Notes: generated by a model from the sequence alone, not told the origin. A DNA stretch of 64,000 nucleotides from Myroides profundi (GCF_000833025.1 NZ_CP010817.1:1426001-1490000); one strand, 5' to 3'. Positions 51,984-62,167 are shown, numbered from the stretch's first letter. Numbers and translations are program-made.

Positions 51984-54453
51984 GACAAATACATTAGAGC
52001 GGATGTTTCCAATTCTATCAGTGGAGAACAACTGTATTGTCTCCAAACAAGCAGATATCACGGTTTGTTATAAAGTTATCTTACCTGAGATATTTACCAT
52101 CTCAGATAAGGAGTATGAAACTATTCACAGCGTGTGGCATAAGGCTATTAAAACATTGCCTGAGTTTACGGTTATTCACAAACAAGATTGGTTTATAAAA
52201 GAAAGCTATCAGGCAGATTTTAGTGATGCAGAGCAAAGTTATTTAAGTAGAAGCTTTGAAAGGCATTTTAATGAGCGCCCTTATCTTAATCACAGCTGTT
52301 ATCTCTTTATTACAAAGACAACCAAGGAACGAATTAAAAGCCAAAGCAATTTTTCATCACTTACAAGAGGAGAACTGATTCCTAAAGAAATAAGAGATAA
52401 AGACTCGGTTCAAAGCTTTTTAGAAGCCACGACTCAGCTTGAAAAGATAGTAAATGATAGTGGACTGATTCACTTAACTAAATTATCTGAAGAAGACATT
52501 ATTGGCTCGGAAGATAAAAGTGGACTTTTAGAGCAGTATTTAACGCTAAGTCCTAGTAAAAGAGGAAGTCTTCAAGATATAGCTATAAGTAGCGATAAGG
52601 TTAGAGTAGGAGATAATAGACTTTCTTTACATACCCTTTCAAACACAGATGATCTGCCTACTGAGGTATCATATTTATCACGCTATGAGAAGCTGTCAAC
52701 TGATAAAAGCAGTATGGCTTTATCGTTTGCAGGGCCAGTTGGACTCTTGCTTAATTGTAATCATATCTACAATCAATATTTGTTTTTAGAAGATAGTGAT
52801 TACAATCTAAAGCAGTTTGAAAAGTCAGCTAAAAATATGCACTCACTTGCTAGATACAGTAGAGCGAATCAAATCAACAAGCAGTGGATAGAAGAGTATT
52901 TAAATGAAGCTCATAGTAAGGGGCTAACATCTATAAAAGCTCATTTTAATGTAATGGCATGGTCAGATAATCCAAGTGAGCTTAAACAGCTTAAAAACGA
53001 TACAGGAAGTGCTATCGCTTCTATGGAGTGTGTACCAAGACACAATACAGTAGATGCTGCGACACTTTACTGGGCAGGTATGCCTGGAAATAGCGGAGAT
53101 TTTCCAAGTGAAGAGAGCTTTTTTACGTTCATAGAACCTGCCTTATGCTTATTTACAGGGGAGACGAATTATCAAAACTCGCTATCACCCTTTGGAATTA
53201 AAATGGCAGATCGGCTTACTGGTAAACCGATTCATTTAGATATATCGGATTTACCGATGAAAAAGGGAATTATCACCAACCGCAACAAGTTTATCTTGGG
53301 GCCATCGGGAAGTGGCAAGAGTTTTTTTACCAATCATATGGTAAGGCAGTACTATGAGCAAAACGCTCATGTACTGCTTGTTGATACTGGGAATTCTTAT
53401 CAAGGCTTATGCGAATTAATTAAAGGCAAAACAAAAGGACAGGATGGTGTATACTTCACTTATACTGAAGAAAACCCAATTGCGTTTAATCCTTTTTATA
53501 CTGATGACGGAGTATTTGATATTGAAAAAAGAGAGAGTATTAAAACGCTCATCTTGACGCTTTGGAAGCGTTATGACCAGCCGCCCTCACGAGCTGAGGA
53601 AGTAGCGCTTTCAAACGCTGTTAGTGGCTATATCCAAAAGCTTCAAACAAGCAATTTAAAACCAAGTTTCAATAGTTTTTATGAGTATATCAAAACGGAT
53701 TACAAAGCTGAGTTAGAACAAAAGAAGGTTAGAGAAAAGGACTTTGATCTGGCTAACTTTTTAAATGTACTCGAGCCTTATTACAAAGGAGGGGAGTATG
53801 ACTATCTATTAAACTCAGAAAGCGAGCTTGATCTACTTAATAAACGCTTTATCGTCTTTGAAATTGACGCCATCAAGGATCACAAAATTTTGTTTCCCAT
53901 AGTGACTATTATCATTATGGAAGTATTTATAAATAAGATGCGACACCTTAAAGGACAGCGGAAATTAATCTTAATTGAGGAGGCTTGGAAGGCTATAGCC
54001 AAAGAGGGGATGGCAGACTATCTAAAATACCTTTTTAAAACTGTTAGAAAGTTCTTTGGAGAGGCAATAGTAGTAACCCAAGAGGTAGATGATATTATTC
54101 AATCCCCGATTGTAAAGGAAAGTATTATCAATAACTCTGATTGTAAGATCCTACTTGATCAGCGCAAGTACATGAATAAGTTTGATGATATACAGGCCAT
54201 GCTTGGCCTTACTGACAAAGAAAAAGCTCAGATCCTTTCAATAAACCTAAACAACAACCCTAACCGCCTTTACAAAGAAGTATGGATTGGCCTAGGTGGA
54301 ATGCAATCAGGAGTCTATGCCACAGAAGTGAGCTACAGCGAGTATCTGGCTTATACCACAGAAGAAACTGAAAAATTAGAGGTTATGAACCTCGCTAAAG
54401 AGCTTGATGGTAATGTGGAGATGGCTATAAAGCGGCTTGTACAAGAAAAGTAG
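51967..54453 (+). CDS. traG: Conjugation ATPase TraG (VirB4-like)
   Basis: 828 residues. The N-terminal half has the TraG_N layout (about 20-400). Walker A is KFILGPSGSGKSFFTNHM with K451, Walker B LILIEEAWKAIAKEG, and the downstream AIVVTQEVDDIIQSPIVKES arginine/glutamine motif region. It energises pilus assembly and substrate transfer at the inner membrane. TraH is not seen between traG and traI, where only 87 bases lie. Confidence 0.94.
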   Translation: MRNTAKTNTLERMFPILSVENNCIVSKQADITVCYKVILPEIFTISDKEYETIHSVWHKAIKTLPEFTVIHKQDWFIKESYQADFSDAEQSYLSRSFERHFNERPYLNHSCYLFITKTTKERIKSQSNFSSLTRGELIPKEIRDKDSVQSFLEATTQLEKIVNDSGLIHLTKLSEEDIIGSEDKSGLLEQYLTLSPSKRGSLQDIAISSDKVRVGDNRLSLHTLSNTDDLPTEVSYLSRYEKLSTDKSSMALSFAGPVGLLLNCNHIYNQYLFLEDSDYNLKQFEKSAKNMHSLARYSRANQINKQWIEEYLNEAHSKGLTSIKAHFNVMAWSDNPSELKQLKNDTGSAIASMECVPRHNTVDAATLYWAGMPGNSGDFPSEESFFTFIEPALCLFTGETNYQNSLSPFGIKMADRLTGKPIHLDISDLPMKKGIITNRNKFILGPSGSGKSFFTNHMVRQYYEQNAHVLLVDTGNSYQGLCELIKGKTKGQDGVYFTYTEENPIAFNPFYTDDGVFDIEKRESIKTLILTLWKRYDQPPSRAEEVALSNAVSGYIQKLQTSNLKPSFNSFYEYIKTDYKAELEQKKVREKDFDLANFLNVLEPYYKGGEYDYLLNSESELDLLNKRFIVFEIDAIKDHKILFPIVTIIIMEVFINKMRHLKGQRKLILIEEAWKAIAKEGMADYLKYLFKTVRKFFGEAIVVTQEVDDIIQSPIVKESIINNSDCKILLDQRKYMNKFDDIQAMLGLTDKEKAQILSINLNNNPNRLYKEVWIGLGGMQSGVYATEVSYSEYLAYTTEETEKLEVMNLAKELDGNVEMAIKRLVQEK

Positions 54454-54540
54454 CATGAATAAGAAAATACGCTAACCCAACTTTTCTAAGGATAAAAAAT
54501 AGTATTCAGTAGAGTAAACAATCAATTAAAACATATAACC

Positions 54541-55173
54541 ATGAAAAGACTATTACAGGTAGTAATGATAGCGATGCTATTTATTCTACCAATAAAGAAT
54601 TATGCCCAGTGGACAGTATATGATCCTGGAAATTTAGCTCAAGGTATTATAAATAGTGCTAATGAAATAAGGCAAACTTCTGCTACAGTTAGCAATGTGC
54701 TTAAAAACTTCAAGGAAGTAGAAAAGGTCTATAACCAGAGCAAGGAGTATTATGATAAACTCCAAGCAGTAAACAATCTTGTTAAAGACGCAAGGAAGGT
54801 GCAACAAACTGTGCTTTTAGTAGGAGACGTTTCGGAGCTGTATGTCAAAAACTTTGGCAAGATGCTTAATGATCCAAACTTCTCTGCCCAGGAGCTTGTA
54901 GCTATAGCTAATGGATATTCCGTGCTTCTTCAAGAAAGCACAGAACTTGTGAAGGAGCTTAAGCAGATAGTAAGTAGCTCAACCTTGTCTTTAAATGATA
55001 AAGAGCGAATGGATGTTATAGATAGGGTTTACAAAGAAGTAAAAGAATATCACAACCTTGTTAGTTACTACACAAGAAAAAATATTGGAATCAGCATCTT
55101 AAGGGCTAAAAAGAAAAACAATACCCAAAGGGTACTTGATTTATACGGTACTTCTAATCAAAAATACTGGTGA
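54541..55173 (+). CDS. traI: Conjugation protein TraI (DUF4141)
   Basis: 210 residues with signal peptide (MKRLLQVVMIAMLFILPIKN, cleaved near YAQ) and an all-helical VirB5-like body (WTVYDPGNLAQGIINSANEI, QAVNNLVKDARKVQQTVLLV). Ends LYGTSNQKYW. Periplasmic part of the transfer channel. 3 bases before traJ. Confidence 0.9.
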   Translation: MKRLLQVVMIAMLFILPIKNYAQWTVYDPGNLAQGIINSANEIRQTSATVSNVLKNFKEVEKVYNQSKEYYDKLQAVNNLVKDARKVQQTVLLVGDVSELYVKNFGKMLNDPNFSAQELVAIANGYSVLLQESTELVKELKQIVSSSTLSLNDKERMDVIDRVYKEVKEYHNLVSYYTRKNIGISILRAKKKNNTQRVLDLYGTSNQKYW

Positions 55174-55176
55174 GTT

Positions 55177-56172
55177 ATGGGTGAGAGTAATCTCCATGGG
55201 GTTTTACAAAACCTCTATTATGATATGATGCCACTTACAAGTCAGATGGTATCTGTGGCTAAGAGTCTAGCAGGTCTTGGAGCGCTTTTTTATATTGGCA
55301 TTAAAGTATGGCAAGCCTTAGCAAGAGCAGAAGCTATTGATGTGTATCCAATGCTTAGGCCATTTGCTTTAGGGATTTGTATTATGTTTTTTCCCACCCT
55401 TGTTCTAGGAACTTTAAATACGGTTTTAAGTCCAGTTGTAAAGGGAACACATCAGATATTAGAAACCCAGGTTATAGATCTAACATCTTTACAAAAACAG
55501 AAAGACATTTTAGAAAAAGAAGCGATGCTAAGAAACCCTGAGGCTGCTTATTTAATTTCAGATGAAGCCTTTGATAAAAAACTTGACGAGCTTGGCTGGT
55601 CTCCCTCGGATCTAGCCACTATGACAGGAATGTATTTAGAGAAATGGCAATATGATTTCCAAAAGAATCTAAGAGATGCCTTTAGAGAGATCTTAGAGAT
55701 GATTTTTCAGGCTTCTGCTTTAATTATAGATACGATTCGGACCTTCTTTTTAATTGTGCTGTCCATATTAGGGCCTATTGCGTTTGCCATTTCTATTTGG
55801 AGCGGTTTTGAATCTACACTCTTACAGTGGCTCACGCGGTATATAAGCGTGTATCTCTGGCTTCCTGTAGCGGATTTATTTAGCGCAATGTTAGCTAGAA
55901 TTCAATCCTTAATTCTTGAAAGAGATATGCTGTTGCTTTCAGATCCAAACTTTATCCCTGATACCTCAAATACAATATATGTGATTTTTATGATTATTGG
56001 CATTGTGGGATACTTTACAATCCCTACAGTTACTAGCTGGATCATTCAAGCAGGAGGAGCAGGAAACTTTATGCGCAATATGAATAAGACTGCCTCAACA
56101 ACAGCTAATATGGCAACTGCGACAGCAGGAGCCTCAACAGGAAATATAGCTGGACAGCTTATTAAAAAGTAA
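55177..56172 (+). CDS. traJ: Conjugation membrane protein TraJ
   Basis: 331 residues with five to six membrane segments (for example LAGLGALFYIGIKVWQALAR, PFALGICIMFFPTLVLGTL, FFLIVLSILGPIAFAISIW, TIYVIFMIIGIVGYFTIP) and an Ala/Thr-rich C-terminal tail. VirB6-like channel component of CTnDOT-type systems. Confidence 0.92.
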   Translation: MGESNLHGVLQNLYYDMMPLTSQMVSVAKSLAGLGALFYIGIKVWQALARAEAIDVYPMLRPFALGICIMFFPTLVLGTLNTVLSPVVKGTHQILETQVIDLTSLQKQKDILEKEAMLRNPEAAYLISDEAFDKKLDELGWSPSDLATMTGMYLEKWQYDFQKNLRDAFREILEMIFQASALIIDTIRTFFLIVLSILGPIAFAISIWSGFESTLLQWLTRYISVYLWLPVADLFSAMLARIQSLILERDMLLLSDPNFIPDTSNTIYVIFMIIGIVGYFTIPTVTSWIIQAGGAGNFMRNMNKTASTTANMATATAGASTGNIAGQLIKK

Positions 56173-56203
56173 AAGAGTTAGTAATCATTTTAAAAACAAA
56201 AAG

Positions 56204-56827
56204 ATGGAATTTAAATCACTTCGAAATATAGAAAATAGCTTTAAACAGATAAGACTCTACGCTATTGTATTTGCAGTTGTCTGCCTTATAGTAGTAGGAT
56301 TCTCTATCTACAAAAGCTATGACTTTGCAAAAGAGCAACGAGAGAAAATCTATGTGCTTGACAAAGGTAAATCCCTTATGCTTGCTCTTTCTCAAGACGC
56401 AAGTATAAATAGGCCAGTAGAGGCAAGAGAACACGTAAGGCGGTTTCACGAGCTTTTCTTTACCCTCTCGCCTGAAAAATCAGCCATTGAGGGTAATATG
56501 CAACGAGCATTTAACCTTGCAGATAAAACAGCCTTTGACTACTATAAAGACTTACTTGAAAAGGGGTACTATAGCCGCGTAATTTCAGGAAATATCCAGC
56601 AAAGGATTGAGGTAGATAGTATTAAAATTGACTTTAATAACTATCCCTATAAAACAATGACTTATGCGACTCAGTATATCATACGATCTAGTAATCTAAC
56701 TAAAAGGAACCTTATAACAAGTAGCCAGCTTGTTTCGGCAGTACGCTCTGATAACAACCCGCAAGGGTTTATTATCGAAAAGTTTACAGTTGTAGAGAAC
56801 AAAGACTTAGAAGTTGTCAAACGCTAA
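56204..56827 (+). CDS. traK: Conjugation protein TraK
   Basis: 207 residues with one N-terminal membrane helix (LYAIVFAVVCLIVVGFSIYK) and a VirB8-like periplasmic domain (REHVRRFHELFFTLSPEKSA, NNYPYKTMTYATQYIIRSSN, NPQGFIIEKFTVVEN). Opens MEFKSLRNIENSFKQIR, as usual for TraK. 11 bases before the traL start. Confidence 0.92.
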   Translation: MEFKSLRNIENSFKQIRLYAIVFAVVCLIVVGFSIYKSYDFAKEQREKIYVLDKGKSLMLALSQDASINRPVEAREHVRRFHELFFTLSPEKSAIEGNMQRAFNLADKTAFDYYKDLLEKGYYSRVISGNIQQRIEVDSIKIDFNNYPYKTMTYATQYIIRSSNLTKRNLITSSQLVSAVRSDNNPQGFIIEKFTVVENKDLEVVKR

Positions 56828-56838
56828 AACATAAGATT

Positions 56839-57108
56839 ATGAATAAACTACAACTTCTAAGACACAGTTATTCCAGTAAACTATAAGCTTACTGGAATAA
56901 CCTCTCTATAAAAAGACAACGAGTTTTATTACTTACCGCTTTTACGCTCTACGGGCTAGTTTGCCTTTTTATTGTAAAGACAAGCTTTACTTCTAAAATA
57001 AAGCAAGCATCAAGTAGAGTGAATCAGAGTAATATAAAACCAGTTAAGTATTTGCTTGATAGGCAAAAGAGAGAATCACACTCAACTAGTAAAACTAAAA
57101 CATTATGA
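56839..57108 (+). pseudogene. traL: traL with an in-frame TAA at codon 16
   Basis: From ATG 56839 the frame reads MNKLQLLRHSYSSKL, then TAA (56884-56886), then AYWNNLSIKRQRVLLLTAFT and on through one membrane helix to TGA at 57106-57108, overlapping the traM start (ATGA). Apart from this one codon the frame is intact over 90 codons and fits the DUF3989/TraL family. Likely a nonsense mutation; re-initiation, suppression or an error are alternatives. It is not a degraded gene otherwise. Confidence 0.8.
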
Positions 57109-58391
57109 ATCAAGATCAATTATCAAATAAAACCCACCAGATAGAGAAAATACCCAAAGAAAACAAGGCAATTCAAAACCTTATAGAAAAACACAAAAAG
57201 CACATTGTCTTTGCTTTAATGGGCATTGTGTTTTTAGGTGTGATGTACCTTTTGTTTAAACCAGAGGAGAAGGAATTAATTACTCATAATGATTCCGTTC
57301 CTGAGGCAACAACTAAGGGGATGCCAACAGATAAAGTAAAAGCTTATGAAAAAGAACTATGGGAACAGAAAAAGCAAGAGAATGAAAATCAAATTCACTC
57401 CTTAGCAGATTATTGGAATGAGCCTCAAGATGAGTCAACAAGCAATTATACTCATCAAGATTATAATGTAGAACCAACTTACACTCCCTATGAGCGGTCT
57501 TATCAAAACTACAAGCAAACTCAAGATGTGCTAGGTAGTTTTTACAGCAGTACTGAAAATCCGGAAACCGATCGTCTTAAAAAGCAAATAGAAGAGTTAG
57601 AGAGACAATTAGAACAAAAAGATACTCCAACTACTATTACAATAGACAATCAATTAGAGCTTATGGAAAAGTCTTTTCAGATGGCAGCTAAGTATTTACC
57701 AAACAGTCAAACTCAAAATGAAGTAACTCTACCAAGTAAAACAGAAACAGCCAAAGTCATCTCAACTAAAAAACAAGCTATTGCAGTAGTTCAAAGCAAT
57801 GATAGAAACATTGTATCATCTTTAGTCAAACCAATGAGTCTTCATGATTTATTACCAATTAATTCTAAAAACAATCAAAACTTTTATACAGCAGAAGGAG
57901 AGCCTAAAGCGCAAACCCATAAAAACAGTATAAAAGTAAGTATCAAAGAAGATCAGGTTATTATAAACGAAGGTTACATCAAACTAAGACTCTTAGAAAG
58001 CATAGTGATAAATGGAGCTTTATTACCCAATGAAAGTACGCTTATTGCTAAAGTAAAAGTAAGTAGTGGACGATTAGAGCTTATTGTAAATTCTATTAAG
58101 ATAGAAGATACTATCATAGAAGCAGAGCTTATTGGTTATGATAACTACGGACAAAGAGGACTTGAGGTATTAGACCTTCAAGAAATAAGCGCCTCAAAAG
58201 AAATCATAGCCAATATGGGACAGACAGCAGGGACAAGTATCTCAATGACAAAATCTGCTTCAGACCAAATAGCAGGAGATTTAACCAAGGGACTCATTCA
58301 AGGGGTGTCAGGTTACTTTTCAAAAAAAGTAAAAGCTCAACGAGTAACCCTAAAACAAGGACAAGAGCTGTTTCTTGTACCTAAGGAGTAA
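57105..58391 (+). CDS. traM: Conjugation protein TraM
   Basis: 428 residues: one N-terminal membrane helix (HIVFALMGIVFLGVMYLLF), a long charged and Gln-rich linker with coiled coil (TDRLKKQIEELERQLEQKD), and a C-terminal VirB10-like domain (about 270-425: FYTAEGEPKAQTHKNSIKVS, RVTLKQGQELFLVPKE). It bridges inner and outer membrane parts of the channel. Start overlaps the traL stop by 4 bases. Confidence 0.92.
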   Translation: MNQDQLSNKTHQIEKIPKENKAIQNLIEKHKKHIVFALMGIVFLGVMYLLFKPEEKELITHNDSVPEATTKGMPTDKVKAYEKELWEQKKQENENQIHSLADYWNEPQDESTSNYTHQDYNVEPTYTPYERSYQNYKQTQDVLGSFYSSTENPETDRLKKQIEELERQLEQKDTPTTITIDNQLELMEKSFQMAAKYLPNSQTQNEVTLPSKTETAKVISTKKQAIAVVQSNDRNIVSSLVKPMSLHDLLPINSKNNQNFYTAEGEPKAQTHKNSIKVSIKEDQVIINEGYIKLRLLESIVINGALLPNESTLIAKVKVSSGRLELIVNSIKIEDTIIEAELIGYDNYGQRGLEVLDLQEISASKEIIANMGQTAGTSISMTKSASDQIAGDLTKGLIQGVSGYFSKKVKAQRVTLKQGQELFLVPKE

Positions 58392-58413
58392 TAATCAAGT
58401 AAACCAAAATATT

Positions 58414-59286
58414 ATGAAAATAATTATAAAATATTTGCTACTGTGCTTACTAACAGTAAACATAGTAACCGCTCAAGACAGCAATCAATCTATTAATCTA
58501 TCAAATGCTGAGGTAGTACCCTATGAAGTGGAACTAACCCAAAACAAAACAACGCATATTTTGTTTCCAAGCAGCATCGAATATGTGGACCTTGGAAGTA
58601 GTGACATTATAGCAAGCAAAGTAGAGGCTACTTCAAATGTCCTTCGATTAAAAACTATCAAAGAAGATATCACAGCTACAAACTTTACTGTTATAACAAA
58701 CGATGGTAAATACTACAGTTTCAGTGCTAACTACAAAGAAGAGCCATTACAATTGAGCTATGATTTAACCAAGTTTGAAAAACAAATAAATAAACAGCAA
58801 AGCGAAGTGTTATTCAAAAACTTAGGAAACACTAGTCCAAGTCTGGCTGATCTTTTTATGAAAGCAATCATCAAAAAGAACAAGAAAGAGCTAAACATAA
58901 AAAGTAAAAGTTATGGAATTGAAGTCCGTTTAAAGAGTATCTATACTCAAGATGGTAAACTCTACTTTCACATCTCTATTAATAACAAAAGCAATTTACC
59001 ATATGAAGTTGACTATGTAAGCTTTAACATCAAGGATAGAAGAACCTCAAAACGAACCACCATTCAAGAAACGAGTTTAAAACCAATTAGAAGTCTTAAT
59101 AATTCTCAAATTATTGAGAGTCAAAGTAAACAAGATAATGTCTTTATGTTAGATCAGTTTACTTTGTCAGATAAGCAAATGCTTCTGATTGAAATCAATG
59201 AAAAGAATGGAATTAGAAAGCAAAAACTCACTATTAAAAACTTTAAAATTAAGAATGTAATGATGGTAGATAAAATAAAATTATGA
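58414..59286 (+). CDS. traN: Conjugation protein TraN (VirB9-like)
   Basis: I choose ATG 58414 (290 residues), which begins the signal peptide MKIIIKYLLLCLLTVNIVTA; the longer frame overlaps traM and adds a non-hydrophobic leader. DUF4138 domain: HILFPSSIEYVDLGSSDIIA, DGKYYSFSANYKEEPL, LYFHISINNKSNLPYEVDYV, FNIKDRRTSKRTTIQE. Periplasmic/outer-membrane channel component. traO to traQ would normally follow but a terminator and an unrelated operon come next. Confidence 0.92.
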   Translation: MKIIIKYLLLCLLTVNIVTAQDSNQSINLSNAEVVPYEVELTQNKTTHILFPSSIEYVDLGSSDIIASKVEATSNVLRLKTIKEDITATNFTVITNDGKYYSFSANYKEEPLQLSYDLTKFEKQINKQQSEVLFKNLGNTSPSLADLFMKAIIKKNKKELNIKSKSYGIEVRLKSIYTQDGKLYFHISINNKSNLPYEVDYVSFNIKDRRTSKRTTIQETSLKPIRSLNNSQIIESQSKQDNVFMLDQFTLSDKQMLLIEINEKNGIRKQKLTIKNFKIKNVMMVDKIKL

Positions 59287-59308
59287 GTTTTTTATAATTA
59301 AAATAAAT

Positions 59309-59350
59309 GGCGTTTATCAATAGTTAAATTTTGATGAGACGCCTTTGTTT
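59309..59350 (+). terminator. Terminator after traN
   Basis: GGCGTTTATCAA (59309-59320) pairs with TTGATGAGACGCC (59331-59343) with a small bulge, followed by TTTGTTTT. It isolates the tra operon from the next operon. Confidence 0.75.
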
Positions 59351-59376
59351 TATCTTTTAATAAGTTCATACGAGTA

Positions 59377-59410
59377 TTTGATTTTTAAAAGGAATAATTA
59401 GATATATTTG
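59377..59410 (+). promoter_or_regulatory. Promoter of the nuclease/ATPase operon
   Basis: TATATTTG (59403-59410) is an exact match to the Bacteroidota -7 box TAnnTTTG. TTTG (59377-59380) lies 22 bases upstream, close to the expected -33 spacing. The ATG of the first gene is 28 bases downstream of the -7 box. Confidence 0.6.
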
Positions 59411-59438
59411 AAGTTAACCTTCTAAAAACCTAATTGTT

Positions 59439-60716
59439 ATGTCAAATTATGTCTATTTCAAAACGAAAACACAACATTTATATAATGTAGAATCAGAGAA
59501 AGATATTTTCAGTAATGATCTATTAGAATTAATTAAGGATACAGAATTAAAGGAATTAATTATTAATAAGTTTGACTTGGATCAAAATATTCTTATTAAT
59601 GTTAATAAAGTTGATGTTGTTTATCAGGAAATCAAAAAGTATGTTGATAGATTTGAACTATTGAGATTAACAGTACCAGAGAACAAAGTCGATACATTTT
59701 TAAAAGAAAATCCAGAGGAGAGGAAGTATGACTATTACTTTAATATCAAAGAACCTTTTATTGATGAAAATACAGGCGAAATCATTGAAAATCTTGAGGC
59801 TGTGGCTATTTATGACTCTCTTGATCTATTTTATAAAGACCGCAATTTATCTCAATATGTAAAGTCTTTAAACAAGTCAAAAAGCTTAAATAAAAGTGAA
59901 TTATTAGATGATTTAAACGCATCATGGAAAAAGCATTATAAAAAATATCCAAAAGAAGCTAAACCAAAGATATTTAGGATTTTAAAGAATAAAGATCTAT
60001 ACTACATCAAGAGTATTAATAGTAAAGCATATAAGGAATATGGAATAGCTGAATCATTTGTTTTATCAATGCTTGAATTAAATAAAATTCATTTAAGTGA
60101 TAAGAAAGTGAATTTTAGCATCTCATCAATCTCATTGAGGGAATCAAAAATAGATATGATTATCTCTTTGGATAAAAAGGTAATTATAGAAGATCTTGGA
60201 TATTTTAGACCTTCTATTTCAATTAGAAATGAAGATACTGGGAATGCTTCTTTAGGAGTCCATACTAGTATTGAATTTTATCCTAAAAACAGTGAGGATA
60301 ATAATAAAATATATTTGTTCCCAACAAGAGATAAAAAGAATAAAATAGAAAATAAATCAGTTGCAAATCATACTATAAATCAAGATAACCTACTGGAATT
60401 ATTCGGATCAATATCAGATTTATTTGATTATTTAAAACAAGTTGAACAAGATTTTACATTCTATCAAAATGCTCAAAATCCAGATGAGCTTAGGCAATTG
60501 ATAGAAGAGAAAGTTTGTAATACAAAAGGGATGTTTAAAGGTGTAAAAAAGCTTCAGAATTTGTTTGAAAGAAAGCATGATCAACAAATTACTAATCTTC
60601 AAAATTTGCTTGAGATTTGTGGTCAAGCTGAAATGATTGATATGGATTTTGATTTAAAATTTAAATTAAGATACATTATTTCTAATGTTCTATTATATGG
60701 ACATAATAAATTTTAA
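59439..60716 (+). CDS. Unrecognised 425-residue protein, first gene of putative defence operon
   Basis: Soluble, mixed alpha/beta, charged (about 15% Lys). No signal peptide, membrane segment or motif I recognise. The N-terminal third reads MSNYVYFKTKTQHLYNVESE and contains ENLEAVAIYDSLDLFYKDRN. The middle has FRILKNKDLYYIKSINSKAY and DKKVIIEDLGYFRPSIS; the C-terminal about 110 residues are helical (LFGSISDLFDYLKQVEQDFT). It ends 6 bases before a PD-(D/E)xK gene and has its own promoter, so it belongs to that operon. Possibly the sensor or a target-binding subunit; no evidence beyond context. Confidence 0.7.
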   Translation: MSNYVYFKTKTQHLYNVESEKDIFSNDLLELIKDTELKELIINKFDLDQNILINVNKVDVVYQEIKKYVDRFELLRLTVPENKVDTFLKENPEERKYDYYFNIKEPFIDENTGEIIENLEAVAIYDSLDLFYKDRNLSQYVKSLNKSKSLNKSELLDDLNASWKKHYKKYPKEAKPKIFRILKNKDLYYIKSINSKAYKEYGIAESFVLSMLELNKIHLSDKKVNFSISSISLRESKIDMIISLDKKVIIEDLGYFRPSISIRNEDTGNASLGVHTSIEFYPKNSEDNNKIYLFPTRDKKNKIENKSVANHTINQDNLLELFGSISDLFDYLKQVEQDFTFYQNAQNPDELRQLIEEKVCNTKGMFKGVKKLQNLFERKHDQQITNLQNLLEICGQAEMIDMDFDLKFKLRYIISNVLLYGHNKF

Positions 60717-60722
60717 ACTATC

Positions 60723-62150
60723 ATGAAAGTAAGTGAAATTTTTAATTTAAATCTAACTCAAGCCGAGTTAGATTTTGTTGATATAGATATCTTGACTGAT
60801 ACTCCCTTATTTATAGATCCTTTTTTTTTAAGTAAACGTAATGACAATTGGTCCTATGAGGCTAATAGAACAATTCAGAATTTTTTTCAAAAAGTTATTG
60901 ATCTTATAAAAGATGAAGAATTAGTAAAAGCTAGAAACTTATTTGATCACTTTATCGAACCTAATGAAACCTGCTTAGGTACATCAAAAGGAAACCCTAT
61001 GGGTAGAGGAGTAGGAGAATCATATGCAGATGAAGTATTTGGTCAATTAAGTCAAAGTAGAGCTATACAAACAGGTCTTATTCAGGATATTGAAGATAAC
61101 GTTATTTTTATAGATGGATTCGGTAAAGATAGACTATCGGATATGGCTACTGTTATATTAAAGAAACATTTAATAGAATATACAAAGAATCAGTGTAACT
61201 ATCACCACATTAAATTAACTCCTAATAAACAAACTGGATATTACTGGGATTCGAAAAGTCAACAATGGAATCAAGATATAACTGATTTATTAATTATAGA
61301 AGAAAGGCATATAATACTTGTTCCTAAAGGAATAGTTTCTTTCTCAAAAGTATATACTCCTTATAGATTTTTTCAGCATTATGTTTTGAATTTTTATCAA
61401 CACGAATATATACGTTTAAATAGTTCATTAATAAGAAGAAGAGTAAATGGAGATCCTTATGTGACCAAAAAATCTATAAAAGAAAGAATAACTTATAGTA
61501 AAGATTTTTTAAGAAAGTTTGCTGAAGATAATCCAAAAATATTTGAAAACTTTAAAAGAAAAGAAAGAGTAGAATCTCTACAAAATAGTGAGCTTTTCGA
61601 ATATAGTATTAAGGATATAACTAAACGATTAATAGGTGTTTTACAATCGATATCCACAGGAAAAAATGATGCAGATACATATCATAAACATATTAAAAGT
61701 ATTATTGAATTTCTTTTTTATCCTTTACTTACTACACCAGTTTTAGAAAATGCAATACACCAAGGTCGTAAACGAATTGATATAACATTTGATAATGCAG
61801 CTACAAATGGAATTTTTTTAAATTTATCAAATCAATATAAATTACCTTGTCCTTATATTGTGGTTGAATGTAAAAATTATTCTGCTGATCCTCAAAACCC
61901 AGAATTAGATCAATTATCAGGTCGTTTTTCTCCTAATAGAGGTAAAGTAGGTCTACTTTTATGCAGATCCTTTGATAATTTTGAGTTATTTATAAAACGC
62001 TGCCAGGATACCTTTAAAGATGATCGTGGACTTATTATTCCATTAGTAGATCAGGACTTGATTGATTTATTAAACAACTATGATGAAAAGAATTTTAGCT
62101 ATTTAGATCAATTTTTAAGAGATAGAATTAGAAAAATAACCCTTAATTAA
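60723..62150 (+). CDS. PD-(D/E)xK nuclease-like protein, 475 residues
   Basis: The C-terminal part shows a restriction-endonuclease-fold core: D353 in RKRIDITFDN, then E382-x-K384 in YIVVECKNYSADPQNPELDQ, followed by a helix with DQLSGRF and the strand KVGLLLCRSFDN, as in Mrr-like nucleases. The N-terminal 250 residues are unrecognised (KVSEIFNLNLTQAELDFVDI, LTDTPLFIDPFFLSKRNDNW, IFIDGFGKDRLSDMATVIL). Soluble, 6 bases after the first gene and 17 before the third. Probable DNA-cutting component; activity is inferred from motif spacing. Confidence 0.7.
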   Translation: MKVSEIFNLNLTQAELDFVDIDILTDTPLFIDPFFLSKRNDNWSYEANRTIQNFFQKVIDLIKDEELVKARNLFDHFIEPNETCLGTSKGNPMGRGVGESYADEVFGQLSQSRAIQTGLIQDIEDNVIFIDGFGKDRLSDMATVILKKHLIEYTKNQCNYHHIKLTPNKQTGYYWDSKSQQWNQDITDLLIIEERHIILVPKGIVSFSKVYTPYRFFQHYVLNFYQHEYIRLNSSLIRRRVNGDPYVTKKSIKERITYSKDFLRKFAEDNPKIFENFKRKERVESLQNSELFEYSIKDITKRLIGVLQSISTGKNDADTYHKHIKSIIEFLFYPLLTTPVLENAIHQGRKRIDITFDNAATNGIFLNLSNQYKLPCPYIVVECKNYSADPQNPELDQLSGRFSPNRGKVGLLLCRSFDNFELFIKRCQDTFKDDRGLIIPLVDQDLIDLLNNYDEKNFSYLDQFLRDRIRKITLN

Positions 62151-62167
62151 GTCACTATTAATCAATA

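Noticed and set aside
59439..60716. Kiwa KwaB (DUF4868) identity for the first operon gene
   Set aside because: Length and general charge are loosely compatible, but no specific motif could be matched and KwaA is absent.
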